DNA of 64,000 bases from Daphnia pulex (lineage: Eukaryota; Arthropoda; Branchiopoda; Diplostraca; Daphniidae), in assembly GCF_021134715.1 (NCBI RefSeq), contig NC_060019.1, positions 8,928,001-8,992,000 of the forward strand, read 5' to 3'. The notes under the pieces are model-generated. The model did not search any database, was not told the DNA's origin, and was given only the letters and a program-made list of their open reading frames with translations. Below are positions 40,670 to 52,220 of the stretch, piece after piece (position 1 is the stretch's first letter; each line of letters starts with the position of its first letter). A program made the translations under genes and the position numbers.

Positions 40670-42200
40670 GACGAGTTTCAATGCAATTCAAACGGTAACA
40701 ATTCGGCAGATTGCAGCTTCTTGATAATAATCGTAGCACTAAGGTAAGAGGAGAAACGAACACGTCAAATTATACGCCGGCTAGTGATTAGCGACCCTGG
40801 GGACACCTAACGGTAAATAGACGAAACTTCGTCCAACGTCTCATTTTCTTTCAAATCACACCACCACCATATCAGTCAACCGCACATTTTTAATTGGGCG
40901 TTGCTAAATATAAAATTCAGATAAGTTAAAACCAACAAAAATATCGAATCCATTGATCCAATATGCGCATCACGATTACGTAACGTGAATCCAACAACAA
41001 TCCAATGAATAGGATGGAAGGCAGGAAATTACAACTATCTATAGATATAATAACCTGATGTCTACATATTGAAAGACGAATGACAGATATTGACGCGTAT
41101 GCATATGTCTCGTCTCTCATCCGGATGACGAAAAAAAAATTCATAGCGAATCTAAAGTAAATGGACAATTTCCGTTCATCTTTCTTCCTTTCTTTTTTTA
41201 GCCCCCCCAGGAGCTGCATCCCGGCAGGGACTCTGATGGTTGTCAGCATTGATCGAACCTTTTCATCGATCCACCAGCAGCTGGTTGACTGTTGTGTGGT
41301 CGGTTTCGACCGAGCACGTCATCATATGCTTCTGCACCAGGCAGCAAAGATACAAAAGAGAGAGAGAAACATTTCCGGAGAGATGATGAAGCCTATTTGC
41401 AGCACAGCAACTACTGTTCGGCCACAGCTTCTGGGGACGACTTTATTCGGTAATTGCTATGTATAGTATATGGGATCTTTTTATCATTTCTCCTTTTTTT
41501 TTGTAGAAAACCCCACCCAGCTTCGTGATTTACAGTACATCAATGATTAGTGACGAGATTTCGGTCATCGTGACTGATGGCCGAAATGTCATTAACTTTT
41601 TTTCCCTCCCCTGATGGAGTACGTCAATATATTCAAAAGAGTTCTCCAAGACAAGACTTCATCTGAATGATAAGCGAATGCTCTCTCTCCCTTTCCCTCG
41701 TCAAATCTTTGCTTGCTTTTATGTTGATCTGCTGCTGCTGCTCCGAGTATATAGCGCACCGGGCGTCAGGAAGCGCCTGCGCCGCCCGTTACGAGCAACC
41801 GACGAGATGAAATGGGAAGTAAATGACGTCGAAAGTAGGAGGAGGCTGCTGCTGCTTGTTTCCTCTCCTTTTTTCCCCTTATTTCGTCTGTACAATCTTC
41901 AACAGCGCCAACAAAGAGGAAAGTCCAACCCTTTTGGCGACTTTGGTTCGAGTTCTCCTTCTGCTCCGGTAGAACATCCAGCAGCAGCAGCAGCAGCAGC
42001 CAGTACATATATTATACCACATTTGTCAAGACACACAGACAGATAGACAGCCCTGACAAGCAAGTGCACTGCTGGGAGTGCCAGTTTGTAAAAAAAGACT
42101 GTAGGTAGGCTAAAAGATCGACCAAGAAGTTTGTGTGTGTGTGTGCGCGTGAGAGATGGAAGCTGGATAGTGCGGCGGCGGCAGTTGCCTTCCTTACGTC
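40670..42200. promoter_or_regulatory. Divergent intergenic region LRRC59/LCCH3
   Basis: The 1.5 kb between the two start codons. It contains polypyrimidine tracts and a CAG-type repeat (about 41979-42000). The ORFs at 41161-41466 and 41678-42046 look non-coding. Promoters of both genes are expected here, but I cannot point to core elements. Confidence 0.4.
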
Positions 42201-45200
42201 ATGAAGTTTAGTGACACTTTGCTCTTCTACTCTTTTTTCGTCTTTCAAAGGTAAAACATCCCCCACATTATATTCCCCAGACACTTTTTTGGATCCCGGT
42301 CGCTCTCATTCCAGGTGGATTTCTTCACTAACTTGGTCATTCAGAAAAAGTTGTCTTAAAAAAAGAGTGAAACTGCCAATCTCTTTCTATGAAAAAAGGA
42401 AAGAGACAGTTTGTGGTCTAGGATTGTTCGACATATCCTGAATAGGGTTTTCAAATAGAAAGAAGGGGGGGGGATGTCGTGCCTTATGGGAGAAAGATGT
42501 CGATGGGCGGAATCAATAAGTAGATCGAAAAAGTGGGGGGGTATACAAGTGGATATACATGTTATCGGTTTTCCTGTCATTTTGGGTATTTTGCACAAAC
42601 GGCAATAAGATCGAATCTTTATTCATTTATTATTGTTTAGGATTGGCGGTGAGGTGTCGTCATCGAGAACTCGTCTCAAAAATGTCACCAATGTCCTCGG
42701 CCAATTGCTGGATGATTACGACATCCGCCTGCGCCCAGACTTTGGAGGTAAGTAAAACTATGCAGCAGCTGCAGAATAAGAGAAAAGAGCCTAAAAATAC
42801 AAAAAGAAAAATGTGAAAAAAATCGCTGATCTGTTCACCGAAAATAAAAAAGCCTTCTTGGCTTTTTTATTTTCGGTGAAAAGTGTGTGAGTGAAAAGCG
42901 CAGACTGCGATTGGAATGGAAGCGTGATCAAGCGATCCCCCGGAGCCGCTCTCCGAGTTCACGTTTTTTTGCAGAATAGAAAAAGAGACAAGTCCCGATC
43001 GATAAAGTAGCTCCCCCTCCCTTTCATCTGGCAGCAGCCAACATCAGCCATTTGAATAAATGCTGGCTGGCCTGATTTCCCCCAATTTCTGTCGATTGTC
43101 CGCGCATTGGATTTCCCACCCATTTTTCCCCATTGGATTGATGATTACAATTCGTTATGTATATAATATATCGTTTCTCTTGTGCTCATTCAGGTGATCC
43201 GCTCTACGTCGGCATGGATATCACCATAGCATCGTTCGACGCAATTTCTGAAGTCAATATGGCGAGTCACTGTTTTTCTTTTTATGATCCGGACACTTTT
43301 CACGAGGGGTTTTTTCTCATCTTCTTTTTGTTTCTCTTTTGCCAACGGCTCAATCCGCACGGATGGGCCCAATAGGATTACACGTTAACATTGTGCCTCA
43401 ATCAATATTGGAGAGACGAGCGGCTGGCTTTTACACACGAAAAAGAAGACGTCGTCCTCACACTCAGTGGCGACTTCAGTAACAAGATTTGGGTGTAAGG
43501 ATCTCTTTCTCAAGTCACAGACTTTTTGTGTGTGCCCGTAAATAGTCTCTCATCTCTTTTCTTCCGTTTTGCGCCATCCACCAACCAGGCCGGATACTTT
43601 TTTCGCCAACGACAAAAACAGGTAACACTTCTTTCTTTGGGGGGCGGCTCTTTTTCCTTTTTTTTGAGATTAACGGCCACACGCTCCACTGATTCTTGGT
43701 GATTGGCTTTTTGGGAAATCAGTTTTCTGCATGATGTCACGGAGAGGAACACTCTGATGCGGCTGCACGGAGACGGCAGTATCGAGTACGGACTTCGATT
43801 CACCACCACTTTGGCGTGCATGATGGATTTGCATTATTATCCACTCGACCATCAGAACTGCACCGTCGAAATCGAAAGCTGTGAGTGCTCACTAGAGCGG
43901 ACCCGACGTCAATCCCTTAATATTATTCCATCTAGCACGCCCATGATTTATTCCTTCGACGTCCGTTTAACTTAAAATCCACGTCTGATGTGAACGAACC
44001 AAAAAGAAGAAACTTTTTCTTACCGGGATCAAACGAACGAAAAGTTGTCAAATCCTTTTTTTTTCTATTAAACATTGTTCACTTTCTCTTCTTTATAGAT
44101 GGCTACACGGTTTCGGACGTGGTCATGTTCTGGCGTGAGACGCCCGTCGTGGGCGTCGAAGACGCCGAATTACCTCAAGTAACGTGACTCTCAGTTTAAA
44201 AAAGAAAACCATTGCGTGCTAACCTTATTGATTACTTGTCCAATGAAAAACTGCAAATGAAATGTCCATATAGTTTACGATCGTCGGCTACGAGACCAAC
44301 GACCGAATGGAGAAGTTGGCCACGGGCGCCTATCAGCGCCTATCCTTGTCCTTCCGGCTCCAGCGCAACATTGGCTATTTCATATTCCAAACGTATTTGC
44401 CGTCGATCCTCATCGTTATGTTGTCGTGGGTCTCCTTTTGGATCAATCACGAAGCCACCAGCGCCCGTGTCGCCCTAGGTAAAAATCTATCGATATGACG
44501 TTCTATTATTATTCCCGCATAACTTTGAAACTTTGACTCTCGGAAAAGGAATCACGACCGTGTTGACCATGACGACCATATCGACGGGCGTTCGATCTTC
44601 CCTGCCGCGCATCAGTTACGTTAAAGCCATCGACGTCTATCTGGTCATGTGCTTCGTCTTTGTCTTTGCTGCCCTGCTCGAATACGCCGCGGTCAATTAC
44701 ACTTTCTGGGGCGCCAGGGCCAAGAAAAAGGTAAAAGTTTTTATACAATTGACGTCTCTCTTTTTCTAAACTCTAAATCGATCGGGTCTTACGACGGAGA
44801 AGAAGAAGAAGGGCGTCAGCCGGCAGACCCTTGAAGACGACCACATTAGGAATTCGCTGCGGGATTTGGACGGCCAGGAGGAGGACAGCTGTGACGACGG
44901 CATCATTCAGTTGCACGACCTGAGAATGTCGCCCATTCCGTCACTTCGCAATCGACATCAGGCCGGCGGCGGAACAACGGCAGCTGGGCGGAGCAGCGCT
45001 GCTGCTCCTGCTCCTGCTGGCCACAAAGTCATCGGACCGCCCAGTTTGCGCTTCGTCCGTCGTGGTCACCTGTCCACCCAACATCACCACCACCACCACC
45101 ATCACCACCATTCGTGTTCTCAACCGAAACACTTTTGGTCCAATTCCAAACCGCAATCATCGGGACGCTGTTGTCGTAAATCCCCGGCCAACGCGTCTGT

Positions 45201-45426
45201 GGCCAACAGGCCGGCCAATTTCAATCATCACGCCGGACATTCCAATAGGAGCGACAACAAGAGAAGCGGTTCGCAGTCAGCCAACGGCAGTCGCCTACTT
45301 TGCGGAATCTATTCCCTGCCAAAGATCAAAGACGTTAATCTCATCGACAAATATTCACGAATCGTTTTCCCGGCTGCATTCGCCATCTTCAACGTCGTCT
45401 ACTGGAGTATCTACATACTCCTTTAA
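42201..45426 (+). CDS. Lcch3: GABA-gated chloride channel subunit, LCCH3 (beta-like)
   Basis: Cys-loop ligand-gated ion channel subunit of the insect beta-type GABA receptor class. Ten exons: 42201-42250, 42641-42747, 43194-43261, 43376-43494, 43589-43621, 43723-43880, 44099-44178, 44274-44478, 44549-44730, 44800-45426; 542 aa. Exon 1 encodes a short signal peptide ([15 protein letters not shown]) and fits in phase. The extracellular domain has [14 protein letters not shown], the WVPDTFF motif and the Cys-loop (Cys158-Cys172). M1 is about 239-262, M2 ([18 protein letters not shown]) about 270-291, M3 about 304-326, M4 near the C-terminus. The M3-M4 loop carries ten consecutive His (429-438). 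Intron 3 is GC-AG, exon 5 is only 33 nt. The start of exon 10 lies in an AAG repeat, so its acceptor may shift by 3-12 nt. Confidence 0.93.
42834..42880. repeat. Perfect 21-bp hairpin in LCCH3 intron 2
   Basis: 42834-42854 is the exact reverse complement of 42860-42880, with a 5-nt loop (TTCTT). It lies about 90 nt downstream of the exon 2 donor. No target duplication is obvious next to it. It could be a tiny foldback element or a structured RNA segment in the pre-mRNA. Confidence 0.95.
43262..43375 (+). other. GC-AG intron in LCCH3
   Basis: The coding frame requires the exon to end at ATG (43259-43261), just before the conserved [12 protein letters not shown] block, which starts at 43376 after an AATAG acceptor. 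The donor would be GCGAGT, so this is a minority-class GC-AG intron of 114 nt. No GT donor nearby keeps the frame and the conserved EVNMDYTLT junction. Confidence 0.8.
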
Positions 45427-48400
45427 AAAAAAATGAACAGATATAAAGAATGAAATTACTTGTGGTCTTTTTTGGGGTGAAAGCGCAAAAACGGAAGTTT
45501 GGTTTTTCACATGATTTTGTCGTCCTATAATTCGTTAACCGAAATATCGTCAACTGCCTAAAAAATTGAAATCATTTGAAGAGCAACTATACGAGAAGAA
45601 AGACATCGAGAAAAGAATTGATGTCCCACTATTACTTTGATGGAAAGAAGAATTAAGAAAGCACTTTGCTCTTTTCACCCTTCTTTTTTCACCCTCCTAA
45701 TCGATAAGAGTTTCTGCATTTCCCTTATTAAAAAATAATAATAATGTTGCAAGGTGCATTCTGTAGTGTGGTTCTTATATAAATACCATGTCCGTGTCAT
45801 ACAATTACCATATATGCTACTATTTAATATAATCCACCAGGGTGAGAATTGTTAAGGGATATCGAATAAATGGAATTAACTAAATACAATCACTAAAAGT
45901 TACAACAGATTTGTAGGCATTAGTTGGGTGCTTTCCATGGATCCAATCAGTCCCCATAGTTGTATACAGATTACTTCCATCCAAACAAAAACCACTGAGC
46001 CCCGAGAAAAAAACAAAAAAGATGAAAAACTTGTAAAAACAACAGCAGCAGCAGCGAAGGGAATTCTTTTATTCTCTGGGCGTGAGTGCTCGGCGTCGGG
46101 ACTAATCGATAACTCCACCGCCGGTGCTACTATATAAAGCAGCAGCTGTGCTGCATAGAAAAAGAAAGACACCCATGTAGAAGAGCGGGTCTTAAAAGAT
46201 AAAGAATAAGAAACTATCTCCTGCCTATTTGACTGGCTTTTTCTAAAGGATCCCAAAAGAAGAGAAATGAATAAAAGACGAATGCCAAGGATTTCGCTCT
46301 CCTACCCTAACCCATTGTTCTGTTTTGTCATCCCGTGTTATTTTCAGTTCAAGAGTGTAGTAGGAAGGAAAAGAGACGTCGGATGTGTCAGTGAGCGCGT
46401 GCTCAGTATACCGCCGGGCGTGATAACCCGATCAATTAGTACCAGCAGTCCTCCCGACAGTATAAAAGAAATTTGAGTGCAGTCAAAGAGATTGCTCCAG
46501 AGGTTGGACACAATTTGTCTTTCTCCACATTGGCCCATACTTAGTGGCTAGATGTAATAATCATGGGCATTCTTTTAAAAAAGAAGAAGGACCAAAAATA
46601 ATAAAGATAAAAGTAGCTATAGGCGCATTGTTTCTTCTCTTTATGAATTTTCTTACTTCTACGTCTGGGATTGGCCAACAGAGCGTGACTGGCGTGTAGA
46701 CATTCCCTTCGCTCTGCAACCGAGCGGGCGTGATGTGAATGCAGATCGTTCCACATAACAGACTCTATAGGCTACCCCCCTCTCACACAACCTAATTGAA
46801 AACAAAGGAAAATAAAATTGAGAGAGGATCACTGATGGAATCTGAACAGACCGAAAAAACATTCCAAATAACAAAAAATATTCTCGTTTTAAGGGCGTGT
46901 GTCTCCATCGACTCCCGCGACCATGTTATTATTATTACGGTTCTATGACGATTAAATGAAAGCACACTTATATAGTTTGAATTTTGTAGAGCTGGAGGAG
47001 GGAGAGACACAACAAAACAAAAAAATTAGATTTTGAAATTGCAAGAAAAAACAAAAATGAACTTTCAGCATTTGTGGATTCTTTTGGAATCAAAATCAAT
47101 TGTCAAGCAAAAATCCCCCCCCCCTTCAAAATGTTTGCCCTTTGACATTTTTCTGTTCTCACCTTTTTTTTTCTCTTTCTCTGTGGCGTTTCACTTCCTC
47201 GTTGAGCCCCAAAACACAAAAGGAAATGAAGAAAATCAACAAAACGAAATGAACATACACAAAAGAATGGAGCTAGGGTAACTACCTTAAACCGTGTTTG
47301 TTGAGCAACAGACCAAAAGAAGAGAAATTCCTTTAAAGTGCATTAAGGGAAAGCCCAAAAGAGTAAAGAAATGAAAGAAACAATAACAAGGCGGAACTGA
47401 TCAACACACATAAAGGGGGAAGGTTTTTAAAGTTCTAAAGACCCCGCCCCACCGATCCTTATTTAGTCGAATAAGGGAGGAGGAATGACAAGGTGAATGT
47501 TTCTCATTAACAAAGCCCTAAATGTTTTGTTTGTTTTTTTGCTGTTTCTTTTATACAATAGTACACAAGACAATCAAGAAATTGTTATATGCAGGAGAAG
47601 AAGGTGTGAGTTGGGTCTTAACGTGTCAGTGAAGAAAAACAACTATCAACTAAATTGAAAAATTTTGCTTTTTCTCTTTTGTTTGTTTGTTTCTTTTTTG
47701 TTTTTGTTTTTTTTCGTTTAACTGCGAACAAGGTGTCAGACTATTGCAAGTTAATCAACGAGGAAGACGGGCACATGGGTGATACGCGTGTCGGTGTGTG
47801 AAACGCAGGACGAGACTACACACACAAAATGGGGGGAGGAGAGAAAGGTCAGGAATGCCCAACTTTAACACTGAGAGTGCCAGACAAGATGATTGTGTGT
47901 GTGAGAGACACAACAGCTGCCAAATAGAAAGGATATAGTAACACTAGATACTATATCTCTACGACAGACAAGACAGGAGAAAAGTATAGGAGCAATAAGA
48001 GGAGGAGGAGGATGTACATCATCAATGATGTTGTCGGCTGCTAATAGGTTAGGAGGTGGATGGGCCAATAAGAAGACAACAACTGGCACTACGAGAATGA
48101 TTCATCCTCGACTGGCATCAAACACACAAGACACTCCCAGATGCACACACACACACACACACGCGCGCCATATTTTTTTTTTGAAATTTTGGTACTTGAA
48201 AGGCTGAGACAGAAAGAGGAGAGTGCACAAGACGAATTGAAAACCAATTGATGGATTTTTAAATTTCCGGAAATAAACAAAAACAAAATAAATTTTTAAA
48301 TTGTCTGTGTGGTGTGTGGGAATTTGGTTATATAAGGATTAGCGATCAAATGTAACAATTATGTGTGTGACGACCATATGGATGATGATGAAATCCCACT

Positions 48401-48434
48401 CTCTACAGTGTGTGTTTTTATATATTGGGCATAT
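45427..48434. other. Convergent intergenic region LCCH3/syndapin
   Basis: Three kb holding the 3' UTRs of two convergent genes. An AATAAA at 45865-45870 is a candidate poly(A) signal for LCCH3. The rest is A-rich and T-rich with CA/TG microsatellites (about 48143-48162); no gene seen. Confidence 0.4.
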
Positions 48435-51400
48435 TCAATCGACCGTCTCGACGTAGTTGGCCGGGTAGAGACCCACTCGACCATCTTTGCGACCTTTGCA
48501 CCATCCTTGTTCGTCTTCGTCCTCCAATTTCTCGAAAACGTCACCTAAAAGGAGATAAGCAATCGAAAGTTGAAACCCTCTGCGCCGCAGGGAATCCGTA
48601 GAAAAGCCCAAAAACGAAAGAAATCGGTCGGAAAAAAAGTAGAAACAAAACAACAAACCCTTTTTGAAGCTCAATTCGTCAAATTCAGCGCCTTCGTAGT
48701 CGTAGAGAGCCTTGACGGGGACGCCCGGCTCACCGTTATCGACCAGGGCTTCGTTTGGATATTCGTCCCATTCTTCTTCCTCGAACGGGTTGCCTTCCGG
48801 TCGGCTCGTCGTCCCGTTGCTGACGTTGGCACTTCCTCCACTTGCACTTCTGTTGTTCTTATCAGCGTTGCCGCCGCCGTTGCCCCCACCAGTGCCGGGA
48901 CTTTTGCCGCCCGAGCTGCTGCCGCTACTCAACGTAGTTGATGCCACCGCCCCGATCGAACGACTCTCGGCATTCTTCGTGCTCCCTTTACGTCCTTTAT
49001 CCAAACCCGTTTGCGTCGATCCGGGCTCCTACAATGCCCCCAACGGCAAAACGGAAAAGAAAAAAAAAAAGAAAATTGCAATTCACTACATTTCTCAGAC
49101 ACAACAAACGGTGGGGGGACAAAGGAAAAAAAGAAGATTTTTCGCTACTTGGTTCACGTGAGTCAAGTCCCAGACGAGTCAAACAAAAAGAGAGGGAAAA
49201 CTAAGCTACAACAACAACAACAGCCAAGAAAAGAGAATAAAATCATCCCAAACAAAAAAGGCAAACACGAGTCTATCAAAGAAAAGAATAAAACAGATCG
49301 GTCACAAACGCTAAATTGAAATGCAGCTAGGAGAAAAAATAAGAAAGGCGTGTGAAAAATCGTGATCAATCAAAAAAAAAGGAGGGGGTGAGCGAGCGGC
49401 CCAGATAAGTCGAGAGCCAAAGGAATAATCCAAGGACGACCAACCACCACATTTTTTAAACGACGGGAAAATACCAGGACAAACCCAACAACGATCTAAT
49501 AATGTAATAGAACTAAAAAGTATAGATTCCCGCAACCGCGTGTTAATATAGGAAGAGAAAAGAAGGGTGGGGTCTAATTTAATACTGCCGTATGGTTTTT
49601 TTTTATTTGATAAAAAAGGGGCTGGTCAGTTGTGTCTATTGATTTGATTTTCGTTTGTTTTTTTAAGGTTTCGTGATCAAGAGAAAATGTTGGAGTGAGG
49701 TGACCCTAATCAGGTTCAGGGGGGGAGGTTTGATCAAGTTTGTTTTTCGTATGGGGTAGTGGAAATTACGGGGAGGTCGTCGGTGACGATACGCTGATTG
49801 ATGAGAGTGATGGCGCCTTCGGGTAGCTGCGCTTTGCCTTTTCCTTTCACGCCGCCAATGTCGCGGAATTCTTCAGAATAATCCTGCGGGAGTTGCGTGT
49901 GTGTTTTGGTTTTTTTGTGTGGAGGGTTGTGTTGTTGGATGTTGTTGTGTCACATACCGACGATGACGTCATGGCGTACACGCAATCATAAAAGGCCAAA
50001 CATCACCAGTTAATCAAAAAAACAACAACGAAATAGAGAAAAAACAGACGAGTCTCGCAAAACATTCTGCACGGTAGACTCTTTTTTCTTACCAAATCAA
50101 TGCAATCACTTATCTAATCAATCTCTCGTTAATATTTGGCAAAAAAGTAAGAAAAATCAAAATACGTAATCATGTCTAAAAAAGTTGTAGAAAAACAAAA
50201 CAAAATACGACTTTTTGATGTCGCATGCATTCGTGCGTCGACCACAAAACACACAGGCTGGGTTTTTACTTATTACTTTTGTTCTTGTTTTACTGTCCAA
50301 GCAGAAAAAGGAAAGAGCGGGTACCTCAAATTGCGGCCAGTTCATGCCCATGTTGACTCCGTGATTAAACGACCACCACTTGAGGTCCTTGTCGTGGTCG
50401 GCGTTGTTGACTGTGTGGTACAACTCTTCGTAAATTTGTGGCAACCTAAACAACAACAACATGTGTCGTCCATTAACTACCTTCGAAAAACATCAAACCG
50501 GCGACACACACTACACAAAAATATAAATAAAATAAGAAAAAATGAAGCCGAGGGCGTTGTTTGTATCAAATTGCCCTGGTGAAACAAGATGAGACCCCAG
50601 GATCGATAGCGATCGATCATCGACAATTGAATTGAGCCCAATGTCGCCCGCCACCCCCAAACATTGACCGTCCATTGGGATTTCTCGGGTAATGGTAATA
50701 ATAAAGAAGACAGCCCAAACAAGACATGTCAAACTCACGTTGGATCCTGACTGATATTCAATCCTTTGTGGATATTGAAGAGAACTTCTTTGAAGAAAGT
50801 GAGTCGTTGGGCCTCCATTTGCTGGCACTTGTCAAACACTTCTTGCATGTCCTCCATGTACTTGGGGTTGTATGAATTTATCTCCTGCAAGGCGGCCTCG
50901 TACTTCTCCTTGGTTCGTTGCACCTCCTCTTTGGCTCGTTGAACGCGCTCCTGCAGTTTGCGGACCTGAGAGGAATGTTGACAACGTGAAAGAGAGTCAC
51001 AAACACACCACGATGACAAAAAACACGCCGACAATAAAATAAACAAGCCACACGCTTCTTCTTCTTCTTCAGCCAGAAAACGTACAAAAAAATAAAAAGA
51101 GATCTCCCCCCCTCTCTGCTGACGCCTCTCCTTCTATGTGTGTGTGTGTTGGAGCACACAAGCAAGCAATTTCCCGAGACCCCCTCCGGCAATTGGATCA
51201 CCGTTCCCATAGCCCATTCGATACATCCGGCCATATAAGAAGAAAGAGACTCTTCCTGCCTCCTCTCTGGGAAACTGACATTTTTCGTTCTCTTTTGCCG
51301 GTGTAATAGAAGAAAAAGTGTGCGGGAGCATAATAGATAGATGTTGAGATATATATAACGATAGATTCCCAATTGCGGTCACGAACTGCCCAATCCACTC

Positions 51401-52206
51401 TCTGTCCTTAATGCGAGAAATCAAATCAAGTCAACTAACCTGTTCAGGCGAAACGGCGTTGTCTCCGGTAGCGTTCCTCTCCTGATTGGAGGCTGATCGC
51501 TCAGCTTTGCAAGCGTTATGGTAGTCCAATTTGGCCTTGTCGACTTTGTTCAGGATCTTGACCCAAGGTTTTTGGGCTTTCTTGAAACAGTCGTCCATTT
51601 CTTTCTTCTCTTTCAGCACCATCATCGACTAGTTGGTGGTGGTAAAAAATTTAAGGGGCGAGAAAGAAAAAGAGGAGACGGTCGTCACGCTTCATTGTCA
51701 CCAGCAGACACCATTTGGTCGTCTAGTGTAGCGTAGAGACACTGTACCTTGTGGTAGGCGTCCTTTTGCCAGCTTTTGATCTGAGTGGGGACATCCTCCG
51801 ACAGATGGTCCTTGATTTTAGTATGCAAGTCCGAAAGGCGATCCGATTCCACAAGGACTCCTTTCCAGGCGGCTTCTGTCGTCCCGTATTCAGGCCCTGC
51901 CATTTCACGTACGTACGTGTCAGTCAGTCAGTCACAATCGCCAAAGTAGAGAGAGAGAGCGAGAGGAAAATAATAAAAAATGAATAAAACACCTTTCTCG
52001 ATGAGCTCGTTCCATTTCTTTGACCACGCTTTGAGATTCTTGGCGTAATTCTTCTCGATCTCGGCCCGGTCCATCACGAGCTGAACCAGATCCGTGCACA
52101 ATCGGTTGCCATCCTCGATGCGTTTCGTTGTCCTCTTGTAAATGCCAGGCTCCCAAAAAGACCCGCCCGACGCCGTCAGCAAGTTCTCCTCGCTGTGATG
52201 CGACAT
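48435..52206 (-). CDS. Synd: Syndapin / PACSIN (F-BAR and SH3 protein)
   Basis: Membrane-curving F-BAR protein that links endocytosis and the cleavage furrow to dynamin and N-WASP. Minus-strand exons: 52206-51993, 51896-51748, 51628-51440, 50965-50739, 50445-50325, 49883-49770, 49028-48659, 48544-48435; 497 aa, the usual length. F-BAR domain: [42 protein letters not shown]-like [23 protein letters not shown] and NWPQFE (about residues 13-285). A Ser/Gly/Asn linker carries one NPF motif ([10 protein letters not shown]), then an SH3 domain ([21 protein letters not shown]...EQGWCKGR...GLYPANYVE) to the C-terminus. The last intron (114 nt) lies inside SH3, in frame and without stop. Exon 6 can read on to a stop at 49734, which would give an isoform lacking NPF and SH3. 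Confidence 0.94.
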
Positions 52207-52220
52207 CTCCGGCCAGGCCC

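Noticed and set aside
42356-42598. Minus-strand ORF within LCCH3 intron 1
   Set aside because: No motif, overlaps purine-rich tracts, antisense to an intron.
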